NCBI GenBank assembly: GCA_964630925.1
Contig: CAZVZK010000020.1
Span: 1 to 64,000, forward strand
Direction of reading: 5' to 3'
Source: RGDT01 sp964630925
GTDB taxonomy: Bacteria; Planctomycetota; Planctomycetia; Gemmatales; Gemmataceae
DNA: 64,000 nt
Shown: positions 1-7,688 of the stretch, piece by piece
Layout: every line of letters begins with the position of its first letter
How positions within the stretch are numbered: the stretch's first letter is position 1
Made by a program: the position numbers and the translations under genes
Notes under the pieces: model-generated
The model's database searches: none
What the model was told of the DNA's origin: nothing
Seen by the model: only the letters and a program-made list of their open reading frames with translations

Positions 1-88
1 GGGGTGCGCGATAGGCTTTTCGCTTTGGAGGCATTATGATTGGGAAACGGACCTCATACTCGACAAGGCATGACATGATCCGGGCCGC

Positions 89-985
89 TCAGAACCGCCG
101 CTGCCTCTGGATCAGGTACTCCGACAGCGCCTTGTCGAAGCTCACGCTCGTGTCCATGCCGACGTAATCGACCCCTGCCTTGCCGCACTCGTCCTTCATC
201 CGCGTCTGGAAGGCGCTCAGCGCCGACAGGTAGTCGTCGCGCATGCCCCGCGCGTCGAGCGTCAGCTTGTCGCCGCCCTCGGGGTCCTCGAACTCCACCA
301 GCCCCTCGAACGGGAAGCGCACCTCCGCCTCGTCGAGGACGTGGAACAGGATCACCTCGTTGCCCCGGTGCCGCAGGTGATGCAGCGCCTTGACCACCGG
401 CTCGGGGTCGGTCAGCAGGTCGCTGAACACCATCACCAGGCTCTTCGACTTGATCATCCCCGCCAACTGGTGCATGCTCGCCGCGATGTCCGTCGTCCCC
501 GCCGGCTTCAGGTTCGCCAGCAGCGACAGCATCGCCGGCAGTTGGGATCGCTTGCTCTTGGGCGGCAGGGCGGCCCGGATGGCCGTGTCGAACGTGATGA
601 GGCCCACCGGGTCCTGCTGGTGGATCATCAGGTAGCCGAGGGCGGCGGCTAGGCAGATGGCGTACTCGAACTTCGTCAGCTCCTGGCGGAACGTGTAACC
701 CATCGACGCCGACAGGTCCATGCACAGGTAGCCGGTGACGTTCGTCTCCGCCTGGAACTTCTTGACGTAGTAGCGTTCGGTCTTGGCGTAGGCCTGCCAG
801 TCGATGTCCTTCACGTCGTCGCCGGGGGCGTACCGCCGATGTTCGGAGAACTCGACGGAGAACCCCTGGAACGGGCTGGCGTGCAGGCCGGACAGGAACC
901 CCTCGACGATGAACTTCGCCCGCAGGTCGAGCCGCGCGACCTGGCGGATGACTTCGGGGCGCAGGTACTTCTCGGCGTTGGCCAT
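89..985 (-). CDS. DUF58 domain protein (VWA-like)
   Basis: A 298-residue cytoplasmic protein of the DUF58 family. Near residue 45 it has the typical FSEHRRYAPGDDVKDIDW segment, followed by a von Willebrand A-like domain whose metal-site motif DLSAS (DxSxS) is intact. DUF58 proteins usually sit beside MoxR-type AAA ATPases and are thought to help assemble or activate other complexes. No MoxR gene is visible, but it could lie beyond the left edge, downstream of this gene. I chose the ATG that gives MANAEKYLRPEV, where family similarity begins; an in-frame extension of 29 residues upstream looks non-conserved. No good Shine-Dalgarno sequence precedes either start. The family call is firm; the role in this cell is not known. 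Confidence 0.9.
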   Translation of the reverse strand: MANAEKYLRPEVIRQVARLDLRAKFIVEGFLSGLHASPFQGFSVEFSEHRRYAPGDDVKDIDWQAYAKTERYYVKKFQAETNVTGYLCMDLSASMGYTFRQELTKFEYAICLAAALGYLMIHQQDPVGLITFDTAIRAALPPKSKRSQLPAMLSLLANLKPAGTTDIAASMHQLAGMIKSKSLVMVFSDLLTDPEPVVKALHHLRHRGNEVILFHVLDEAEVRFPFEGLVEFEDPEGGDKLTLDARGMRDDYLSALSAFQTRMKDECGKAGVDYVGMDTSVSFDKALSEYLIQRQRRF

Positions 986-1390
986 GCGGGCATTGTAGGT
1001 GAACGGGGGCTTCGTGCCGATGCGGACGATCCCCGATAGAAGCGTGACAGCCGGCCGACGGGCGAGCGGCACGGCGTGAGCGTGCCGTGTCGGCCGATGC
1101 GCCGCCGCGCCAGCTCCCGCCGGCCGGATGCCTGTCGTCCCCGATCACGGATGGATTCCCGGGGCACGCGGTAGCGTACTACGCGGGCCCCGGATCTCGA
1201 TGGCGACTTCCGGCGCCGATGGGCGTCGTCGTCCGGATTGCACCATGTTCCGCCATCGGCGCCTTCCGCCGCCCATGTCACCCGCCGGCACCGGCCCGCT
1301 GCCGCGTTCCGGCCGGCTGTACCCCGCCCCGTCAGCACTCGGAGCGTTGACGACCCGTGCCTCCGCCCCCGCCACGTGCGTGCCCCGCGG
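986..1390. other. Intergenic stretch, no gene recognised
   Basis: About 400 bases separate the DUF58 gene from the TPR gene. Open frames exist on both strands but their translations are Arg/Pro-rich and resemble no family. The only local structure I see is a short hairpin at about 1167-1185 (arms CGCG(G)TAG and CTACGCG). The stretch should hold the DUF58 promoter on the minus strand, but I cannot point to boxes. Confidence 0.5.
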
Positions 1391-2905
1391 CTACTTCTTC
1401 AGCAGCATCTTGCGGTACTCCGCGGCCCTGGCCGGCTTGTCCGTCGCCTCGTACAGCCGGATCAGCCGCTCCACCGCCTCGTTGAGCCGCTGCGTCTGCA
1501 CCATGTACGGGATGTAGTACCGCTTCGCGACCAGCCCCTTGTGGCCGGCCTGCAGCAGCGGCTCCGCGTCCTCGTACCTCTTCAGGCCCAGCAGGGCCTC
1601 CCCCAGCAGGCTCTCCGTGTTGTTCGTCGTCCAGTCCTGGGGCGACTTCTTCCGCCGGACCTCCAGCGTCTGACGCAGCACCTTCTCGGCCTCGGCCCAC
1701 TTCCCCTGCTTCATCAGGTTCGTGCCCAGCAGGGCCATCGCACCCGTGACCGCCGGGGCGTCGTCCGCCTTGCTCACCTTCTTCTGAATCTCCACGTTCT
1801 CGCGCAGGTACGGCTCGGCCTGGCCGTACTCCTTCGCGGCCTCCATCGCGTTGCCGAGGTCCAGGACGACCTGCCCGGTCAGGGGATGCTCGACGCCCAG
1901 CTTCTCCTTCGTCGTGGCGTGCAGCTCCTTCAGGAGCTTCAGGGCCTTGTCCGTGTCCTTCGCCCAGAGGTGGGCCGAGGCCAGCTTCTGCCTGGCCGTC
2001 AGCGTGTCGGCGTGGTCGCTTCCGGCCGTCTTCGCCAGCAGCCGGGCCAGCTCCTCGAACCGGGAGACGGCCTTCTCGGCCGGGCCGACCGCCAGGTAGT
2101 CGCCGGCGTTGCGCTTCAGGGCGGCGATCGTCTCCGCGGCCTCGGGGCCGTTCTCCTTGAGCGAGCGCTCCCAGGCGTCGTCGAGCAGCTTCTCGGCCAG
2201 GTCCTTCCGCTTGGCCTGGATCAGCATGTACGCGATGTTCTGGCGGTAGGGCGAGAAGGGTCCGGCGGGGTCGGCCTGCTTGAGCTCGGCCTGCATCCGC
2301 ACGATCTGCCGGGCCGTCTCGAACACCTTGTCGTAGTTCCTGGTCGTCAGGTGGTGCTGCAGGACCGTGCCCAGCATCTGCAGCTTCGCCTCGCTGGGCC
2401 CCTTGTCCCCGGCGAAGGCCTTGTCGAACACGGCCAGCGCCTTCTCCTCGTCCCTGGCGTTCAGGTGGGCCTGGACCAGCTTGCCCAGGGCCATGCGCGT
2501 CTCGGTGTTCCGGGGGCCGTACTCCCGGGCGCACCAGTCGGCGTACTCCTTGACGACGGCGACCTCCTTGTCGTGCCGGCCGGCGGCCCGGTACGCCTCG
2601 GCCAGGTCGTTGATCACCCAGGTGCTGCTCATCTCCCCGTACAGCCCGCGGGCCCGCGCGGCCGCCAGCCTCTTCTCGGCCAGCTCGATGCCCGCCTTCG
2701 CGAAGGCCCCGCCGGATCGGGCCGAGCGGATGACCTCCCCCTCCATGTTCTTCATCGCGAGGAAGTCGTAGGCCGGGTCCCGGCTCATCTTCTCGTACGC
2801 TTCGAGCAGGCCCTTCACGCCCGGCCCGAGCTGCCCGCGGGCCGGGGTGGGGCCGAGGAGCGTCGAGGCCAGCAACACCGCCGCCGCACCGAGTGCCGAT
2901 CGCAT
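1391..2905 (-). CDS. Exported tetratricopeptide-repeat protein
   Basis: A 504-residue protein made almost entirely of degenerate TPR helices with KLC-like spacing (for example EHPLTGQVVLDLGNAMEAAK). It starts with a Sec signal peptide: MRSALG, a hydrophobic AAAVLLASTLL core and a cleavage-like PARG site. The chosen ATG has AGGAG six bases upstream; an in-frame ATG seven codons earlier would spoil the signal peptide. The mature protein should be periplasmic or cell-surface and act as a protein-binding scaffold. It begins 46 bases after the WD40 gene on the same strand, so the two probably form one transcript. No catalytic domain is visible and the partner is unknown. Confidence 0.8.
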   Translation of the reverse strand: MRSALGAAAVLLASTLLGPTPARGQLGPGVKGLLEAYEKMSRDPAYDFLAMKNMEGEVIRSARSGGAFAKAGIELAEKRLAAARARGLYGEMSSTWVINDLAEAYRAAGRHDKEVAVVKEYADWCAREYGPRNTETRMALGKLVQAHLNARDEEKALAVFDKAFAGDKGPSEAKLQMLGTVLQHHLTTRNYDKVFETARQIVRMQAELKQADPAGPFSPYRQNIAYMLIQAKRKDLAEKLLDDAWERSLKENGPEAAETIAALKRNAGDYLAVGPAEKAVSRFEELARLLAKTAGSDHADTLTARQKLASAHLWAKDTDKALKLLKELHATTKEKLGVEHPLTGQVVLDLGNAMEAAKEYGQAEPYLRENVEIQKKVSKADDAPAVTGAMALLGTNLMKQGKWAEAEKVLRQTLEVRRKKSPQDWTTNNTESLLGEALLGLKRYEDAEPLLQAGHKGLVAKRYYIPYMVQTQRLNEAVERLIRLYEATDKPARAAEYRKMLLKK

Positions 2906-2951
2906 ACCCGTCTCCTGGCGAGCCAAGGGGTCGAACGCCTGCCGCCGCCGG

Positions 2952-4994
2952 TCACCGCGCCACCAGCCGCCCGAGCAGGCCCGGCGTCTTCTTCAAGAGG
3001 TACTTCTCCGGCGCGAGGATCTCGCTCGTGCCGGGCTTGCGGTAGAGCTGCTGCTTCAGCCCCGCCTCGCTGCCGTCGAAGCGGCCGTCCGGGGCCAGCG
3101 CCAGCCACTCCTTGCCGCCCAAAAAGCTCACCATCAGGCCGATCTCCTTCCCCGTGGCGGCGTCCCAGAGACGCGTCGAGCCGTCGTGCGACCCGGAGGC
3201 CAGCCACTTGCCGTTGTGGCTCCAGGCCACCCGCGCGACAAGCCCGGCGTGGCCCCTGAGCCGGGACAGGAGCTTGCGGGTGTCGGCGGCGAAGATCAGG
3301 ATCTGCCCGTCGCTGGAGCCGACGGCGATGCGGTCCGATCCGGGGCTCCAGCAGACGGACGTGAAAGGCCCGGTGTCGGCCTCGATGGTCCGCAGCCGCT
3401 TGCCGGTCTTCGCGTCCCAGACGTACAGGTAGGGGTCGTCGAACGAGCCGTAGCAGGCCACGATGCGCTTGCCGTCGTGGCTCCACTCCGCCTGGGCGGG
3501 CCGGCCGAAGCGGACGGGCATGGTCGCCACCCGGACCCACTTGCCCGCCTCCCAGACGATGATCTCGTCGTTGTTGCTGCCCAGCAGGTGCGAGCCGTCG
3601 GGGCTCCAGCGGACGTGCCGCAGCCCGTAGGCCCCCGTCTCGATGGGCTTGAGCCTCTCGCCCTTGGCCGTGTCCCACAGGGTGATGGCCTTCTGGTCCA
3701 CCGCGATGGCCAGCCTGCCGTCCCCGGACAGGCTCGCGCCGCTGGGCGTGAAGCCGTCGGGCTTGAACGTCCGCGGCTTCTCGGCGCCGGCCGGGTCGTA
3801 CAGGCCCACGGCCCCGCCCTCGGCCGCCGCGTAGATCCGCTTGCCCTCGCGGTCCCAGCCGATGTCGCGGCACGGCCCCGCGTCGCCGGCCGTCTTGACC
3901 CCGCCGCCCTTGAGATCCCAGAGGACGGGGGCCGGCGACTCGCCGCCGACGGCGAGGGCCTCGTCCTTCGGGTGCCACGCGACGCTCAGCACCGGGCTGA
4001 CCGTGCCGAAGTGGAGCGGTCCGCGCTCCCCGGTCTTCAGATCGACGAGGATCACCTGCCCCTCATTCCCCAGGGCGACCTTCGTGCCCTCGGGGTTGAG
4101 CCGGGCCCGCGCGATGAACCCGCCCGGCTGCTGCCGGCGGATCAGCTTGCCGGTCTCGCCCTCCCAGAGGAACAGGTGCAGCGAGGTGTTGGCGAGGACC
4201 ACCTTGCCGTCCGCGCTCAGCTGGACGCCGTCCGCGTAGCTGAGGCCCTCAGCGGCCAGGGTGTGGGCCTTCTTGCCGGCCTGGGCGTCCCAGACGACGA
4301 CGTCCGCCTGCGCCCCGGTGACGGCCCGCTTGCCGTCCCGGCTGAGGTAGACGCAGCGGACCTCGCTGCCGTGCCCCTTCAGGGTGTGCAGGGCCTTGCC
4401 AGCGGCCAGGTCGAGGAAGGCCACCGTGCCGTCGCTGAGCCCGACAACCCCGCGCTTGCCGTCGGCGCTCATCGCGACGGACCGCGGGGCCTTGCCCACG
4501 GGGATGGTCTTCGTCACCTCGCCGGTCTCGACGTTCCACACCAGCGCCCCCGGCCCGCCCGCCAGGAGGGCCAGGGCCCCGTCCCCGTTAAGACTGCCGG
4601 CGCTGACGCCGAGTTTGTAGTCCCGGAGCGTCCGCACGTGCCGGCCCGTGGCGGCGTCCCAGACCACCGTCTTGTTCACGTTGCCGGCGTGGCCCAGGAC
4701 ACGTTTGCCGTCCCAGCTGAAGACCGGCGACGAGTTGATGGCCATCCTCGCCCCGAACGTGGTCTGCAGCAGTTGGCCGGTTTTGGCGTCCCAGAGGGAG
4801 ATCCGCGGCCCGTTGCTGTGCGTGGTGGCCAGCCTGCCGCCCTCGGCGCTCCAGTCGAGCCCGACGATGCGGCCGGTCTGGGTGACGGCCGGCGCCCACT
4901 CCCGGCCGGGCTCGGCGGCCCGGACCCCGCCGCCGGTGAGGCAGAGGGCGGTGAGGGAGGACGAGACGAGACAGAGCCACGGACGTCGCCGCAT
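2952..4994 (-). CDS. Exported WD40-repeat protein
   Basis: A 680-residue protein with a Sec signal peptide (MRRRPWLCLVSSSLTALCL then GGGVRAAEP) followed by about twelve to fourteen WD40-type blades. Each has the pattern S-x-DGKRV/LA and ends in VWDAKTGK or similar, enough for two seven-bladed propellers. No kinase, protease or other domain is attached, although many planctomycete WD40 arrays are fused to one. The start was placed at the signal peptide because GGAGATCTCC directly precedes that ATG; the longer open frame upstream has no signal peptide. It is the upstream gene of a probable two-gene unit with the TPR protein. The partner or ligand of the propellers is unknown. Confidence 0.85.
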   Translation of the reverse strand: MRRRPWLCLVSSSLTALCLTGGGVRAAEPGREWAPAVTQTGRIVGLDWSAEGGRLATTHSNGPRISLWDAKTGQLLQTTFGARMAINSSPVFSWDGKRVLGHAGNVNKTVVWDAATGRHVRTLRDYKLGVSAGSLNGDGALALLAGGPGALVWNVETGEVTKTIPVGKAPRSVAMSADGKRGVVGLSDGTVAFLDLAAGKALHTLKGHGSEVRCVYLSRDGKRAVTGAQADVVVWDAQAGKKAHTLAAEGLSYADGVQLSADGKVVLANTSLHLFLWEGETGKLIRRQQPGGFIARARLNPEGTKVALGNEGQVILVDLKTGERGPLHFGTVSPVLSVAWHPKDEALAVGGESPAPVLWDLKGGGVKTAGDAGPCRDIGWDREGKRIYAAAEGGAVGLYDPAGAEKPRTFKPDGFTPSGASLSGDGRLAIAVDQKAITLWDTAKGERLKPIETGAYGLRHVRWSPDGSHLLGSNNDEIIVWEAGKWVRVATMPVRFGRPAQAEWSHDGKRIVACYGSFDDPYLYVWDAKTGKRLRTIEADTGPFTSVCWSPGSDRIAVGSSDGQILIFAADTRKLLSRLRGHAGLVARVAWSHNGKWLASGSHDGSTRLWDAATGKEIGLMVSFLGGKEWLALAPDGRFDGSEAGLKQQLYRKPGTSEILAPEKYLLKKTPGLLGRLVAR

Positions 4995-5282
4995 GGAGAT
5001 CTCCAGCGAGACCGGCCCCGAACGGGCCAGGGGATGAGCCGCCGCGAGAACGATTGTTTCCCGCCGTCGGACAGAATGCAAGCTGAGTAGCGGCGCCGCC
5101 GGACGGCCGGGGCCGCCCCGGCGGGCGTGGAGAAAGCCTGGGGTGAGTCTGCGAGCCCCCGGGGCCGACGGATGAGGCCGTCCGCGCCGTTCGCGCCGCG
5201 CCGGCCCCCGCGGCCACCCGCGAAGTGGCCGTGACACCGCCGCCCCGGCAGGGTACACTTGTCCAATCGGAGGTGTACCCCC

Positions 5283-6374
5283 ATGTCCAGCCCCGCCGTC
5301 ATCGGCCTCTTCTCCGGCGCAGGCGGCCTCGACCTCGGCGCCCACCTCGCCGGCGCCGAGGTCCGCCTCTCCGTCGAGCTGGACCCCGCCGCCTGCCGCA
5401 CCCTCCGCGCCAACCCTTCCCATCATCCCGGGCCCGTCCTCGAGGCCGACATCTCCTCCCTCACCGGCAAGGCCCTCCGCAAGGCCGCCGGCCTCTCACG
5501 CTCCTCGCCCCTCATTCTCATCGGCGGCCCCCCATGCCAGCCGTTCTCCAAGGCCGCCTACTGGACCGACCCCGGCGACGACGCCGCCTTCCGCCGCGCC
5601 CGGTCCGCCGGCCAGGAGGCAGCGAAGCCCGCGCCCATCACCGAGGCGAAGCCCGACGGACGCCGCTCCCTCGTCGATGAGTTCTGGCGTCTCATTCATG
5701 AGTCCGCCGCCGACGCCTTCCTCTTCGAGAACGTCCCCAGCATCACCCACCCCCGCAACAAGCCCGTCCTCGAACGCCTCATGAGCGACGCCGACGCCGC
5801 CGGCTTCGGCCTCCGCCTCGTCCACGCCAACGCCGTCGAGTACGGCGTCCCCCAGTCGCGCCAGCGCGTTATCCTCCTCGGCCTCAAGGGCGCCACGCCG
5901 GCCGCCCCCGTCAAGACGTACGCCGCCGAGCCCGGCCAGATGTTCCTCCCCGACCCCGTCACCACCGGCGAAGCGCTGGCCCCCTTCGCCGGCCCCGAGT
6001 ACCATGAGCCGGAGGAGGTGGTCACCGGCACTTACGCTGCCCACCTCCGCGAGGTGCCGCCGGGGCAGAACTACAAGGCGCTGACGGCGTGGGCCGGCCA
6101 CCCGTCGCCGTCGTTCGTCGCCGAGACCCGGTTCTGGAGCTTCCTGCTCAAGCTCCACCCCGGCCACCCCTCGTGGACCGTCGCCGCCAACCCGGGCCCC
6201 TGGGTCGGCCCGTTCCACTGGGAGTCACGCCGCCTCCGCACCGCCGAGCTGGCCGCCCTGCAATCCTTCCCGGCCGGGTACGTCTTCGAGGGCAAACGCC
6301 GCGAGCGGGTGCGGCAGATCGGCAACGCGGTCCCGCCGCTGCTGGCGCGGGCGATGATCGGGCCGCTCCTCTGA
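5283..6374 (+). CDS. DNA (cytosine-5-)-methyltransferase, first of pair
   Basis: A 363-residue enzyme of the Dcm/M.HhaI class that transfers a methyl group from S-adenosylmethionine to cytosine C5. Motif I is GLFSGAGGLDLG near the N-terminus, motif IV is GGPPCQPFS with catalytic Cys85, motif VI is FENVPSI, motif VIII is QSRQRV and motif X is RQIGNAVPPLLA near the end. The start has GGAGG nine bases upstream. The variable region between motifs VIII and X (target recognition) is compact, and its target cannot be read from sequence. It opens a three-gene cluster with a second C5 methyltransferase and a nuclease-like gene, pointing to a restriction-modification role. Codon use is strikingly C-ending (CTC, GCC, CCC). 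Confidence 0.96.
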   Translation: MSSPAVIGLFSGAGGLDLGAHLAGAEVRLSVELDPAACRTLRANPSHHPGPVLEADISSLTGKALRKAAGLSRSSPLILIGGPPCQPFSKAAYWTDPGDDAAFRRARSAGQEAAKPAPITEAKPDGRRSLVDEFWRLIHESAADAFLFENVPSITHPRNKPVLERLMSDADAAGFGLRLVHANAVEYGVPQSRQRVILLGLKGATPAAPVKTYAAEPGQMFLPDPVTTGEALAPFAGPEYHEPEEVVTGTYAAHLREVPPGQNYKALTAWAGHPSPSFVAETRFWSFLLKLHPGHPSWTVAANPGPWVGPFHWESRRLRTAELAALQSFPAGYVFEGKRRERVRQIGNAVPPLLARAMIGPLL

Positions 6375-6375
6375 A

Positions 6376-6468
6376 GGGATGAGGGATGAGGGATGAGGGA
6401 TGAAAAGAAGACGGGTGCTTCGGCTGTTCCCTCATCCCTCATCCCTCCTCCCCCATCCCTCCTCAAGT
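6376..6468. repeat. Paired heptamer array (GGGATGA / TCATCCC)
   Basis: About four tandem copies of GGGATGA at 6376-6405 are mirrored by an array of TCATCCC and TCCTCCC-type units at 6427-6468. The loop between them is about 20 bases, so a transcript could form a long hairpin. It fills the gap between the two methyltransferase genes. It could act as a terminator or mRNA stabiliser, or be a relic of repeat mobility; nothing in the sequence decides. Confidence 0.85.
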
Positions 6469-6470
6469 GC

Positions 6471-7688
6471 GTGAGCCTGTTCTCCGGCTGCGGCGGCCTC
6501 GACCTCGGCCTCCAACGCGCCGGCTTCGATATCGCCCTCGGCGTGGACTCCGACCCCCACTGCGCCGCCAGCCACGCCGCCAACTTCCCCGGCGTCCCCT
6601 TCCACCTCGGCAGCGTCTCCGACATCGACCCCACCCGCCTCCGCATGTACGGCGCCGACACCGACATCGATCTCCTCGCCGGCGGCCCCCCCTGCCCCCC
6701 CTACTCCAAGTCGCGCTTCTACCGCACCTCCAAGCCGCGCGCCCTGGCCGACTCCGTCGGCCAGGAGACGATGGCCGGCTACCTCAAGGTCCTGGACCTC
6801 CTCCGCCCCCGCGCCTTCCTGTTGGAGAACGTCGCCGGCCTCGCCTACAAGGTCCACCGCGACGCCCTCGACCTCATCCGCTCCACCGCCGAACGCCTCG
6901 GCTACGAATGCACCGGCCGCGTCGTCAACGCCGCCGACTTCGGCGTCCCGCAGATCCGCGAGCGCTACCTCATGGTCGGCGTCCGCGACGGCACCTTCCG
7001 ATTCCCCCCGCCCACGCACGCGAAGCCCGGCCGCGAGACGCTCTTCCCCGTCGATGAGCTGGAACGGTGGCGGACCGCCGGCGACGCCATCGCCGACCTC
7101 GACACCGACGAGAACGCCGACGACGCCGGCCACTTCGCCGGCGGCAAGCACCACGACACCCTCAAGCTGATCCCACCCGGCGACAACTACCTCTACTTCA
7201 CCAGGGAGCGAGGCCACCCCGCGCCGCGTTTCAAGTGGCGCTCGCGCTACTGGTCGTACCTCCTCAAGCTCTCCCCCGACCTGCCGTCGTGGACGATCCA
7301 GGCCCGCCGCTCGAACAACATGGGCCCGTTCCACTGGCGCGGGCGCATCCTCCGCATCCCCGAGGTCATGCGCCTGCAGACCTTCCCCGATGATTGGCGT
7401 CTCTCCGGCACCATCGAGCGCCAGTGGCGTCAGGTCGGCAACGCCGTCCCCCCCCTCCTGGCCGAGCGGATCGGCCGCGCGCTGGCGGACCACCTCACCC
7501 CCCCCGCCCCCTCTCCGAAGCGGAGAGGGGGAGCCACAAGAGCCTCGCCTGCACGGAGGGAAGCGCGGCCCATCCCCCAATTGACCTCGGCCACCAAGGG
7601 AGGCTCCCACCTCGGCACCGCGCAGGCGATGCTCTTACGATCCCCCCTCTGCGCGCATCGGGGGTCTGGGGGTGAGGTCGATGCCTGA
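6471..7688 (+). CDS. DNA (cytosine-5-)-methyltransferase, second of pair
   Basis: A second C5-cytosine methyltransferase, 405 residues from the GTG at 6471. Motif I is SLFSGCGGLDLGLQRAGFD, motif IV GGPPCPPYSKS (Cys75), motif VI LLENVAGL, motif VIII QIRERYLMVG and motif X RQVGNAVPPLLAERI. Motif IV reads PCP where most enzymes have PCQ. An in-frame ATG at 6393 would add 26 residues encoded by the heptamer repeat, so I prefer the GTG, although no clear ribosome site precedes it. The conserved fold ends near ALADHL; the last 60 or so residues are encoded by an inverted-repeat element and look adventitious. It is only distantly similar to the first enzyme, so the two probably recognise different sites or strands. 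Its stop overlaps the nuclease gene start by eight bases. Confidence 0.93.
   Translation: MSLFSGCGGLDLGLQRAGFDIALGVDSDPHCAASHAANFPGVPFHLGSVSDIDPTRLRMYGADTDIDLLAGGPPCPPYSKSRFYRTSKPRALADSVGQETMAGYLKVLDLLRPRAFLLENVAGLAYKVHRDALDLIRSTAERLGYECTGRVVNAADFGVPQIRERYLMVGVRDGTFRFPPPTHAKPGRETLFPVDELERWRTAGDAIADLDTDENADDAGHFAGGKHHDTLKLIPPGDNYLYFTRERGHPAPRFKWRSRYWSYLLKLSPDLPSWTIQARRSNNMGPFHWRGRILRIPEVMRLQTFPDDWRLSGTIERQWRQVGNAVPPLLAERIGRALADHLTPPAPSPKRRGGATRASPARREARPIPQLTSATKGGSHLGTAQAMLLRSPLCAHRGSGGEVDA
7493..7677. repeat. MITE-like nested inverted repeat inside methyltransferase tail
   Basis: Three nested inverted pairs occupy this stretch. Outer ends are CCTCACCCCC (7493-7502) and GGGGGTGAGG (7668-7677). 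Inner arms AAGAGCCTCGCCTGC (7538-7552) and GCAGGCGATGCTCTT (7622-7636) match at 14 of 15 positions. A perfect 11-bp hairpin with loop AAG lies at 7507-7531. This architecture suggests a small non-autonomous element. It is translated as the C-terminus of the upstream methyltransferase and ends just before the nuclease start codon. Confidence 0.75.

Noticed and set aside
36..170. A 44-codon plus-strand frame with GGAGG before its ATG at the left edge
   Set aside because: It runs antisense into the DUF58 gene end, is very short and resembles no protein; the ribosome-site match is probably chance.
6393..6470. ATG at 6393 as start of the second methyltransferase
   Set aside because: The added residues are encoded by the heptamer repeat and precede the conserved motif I with no family similarity.
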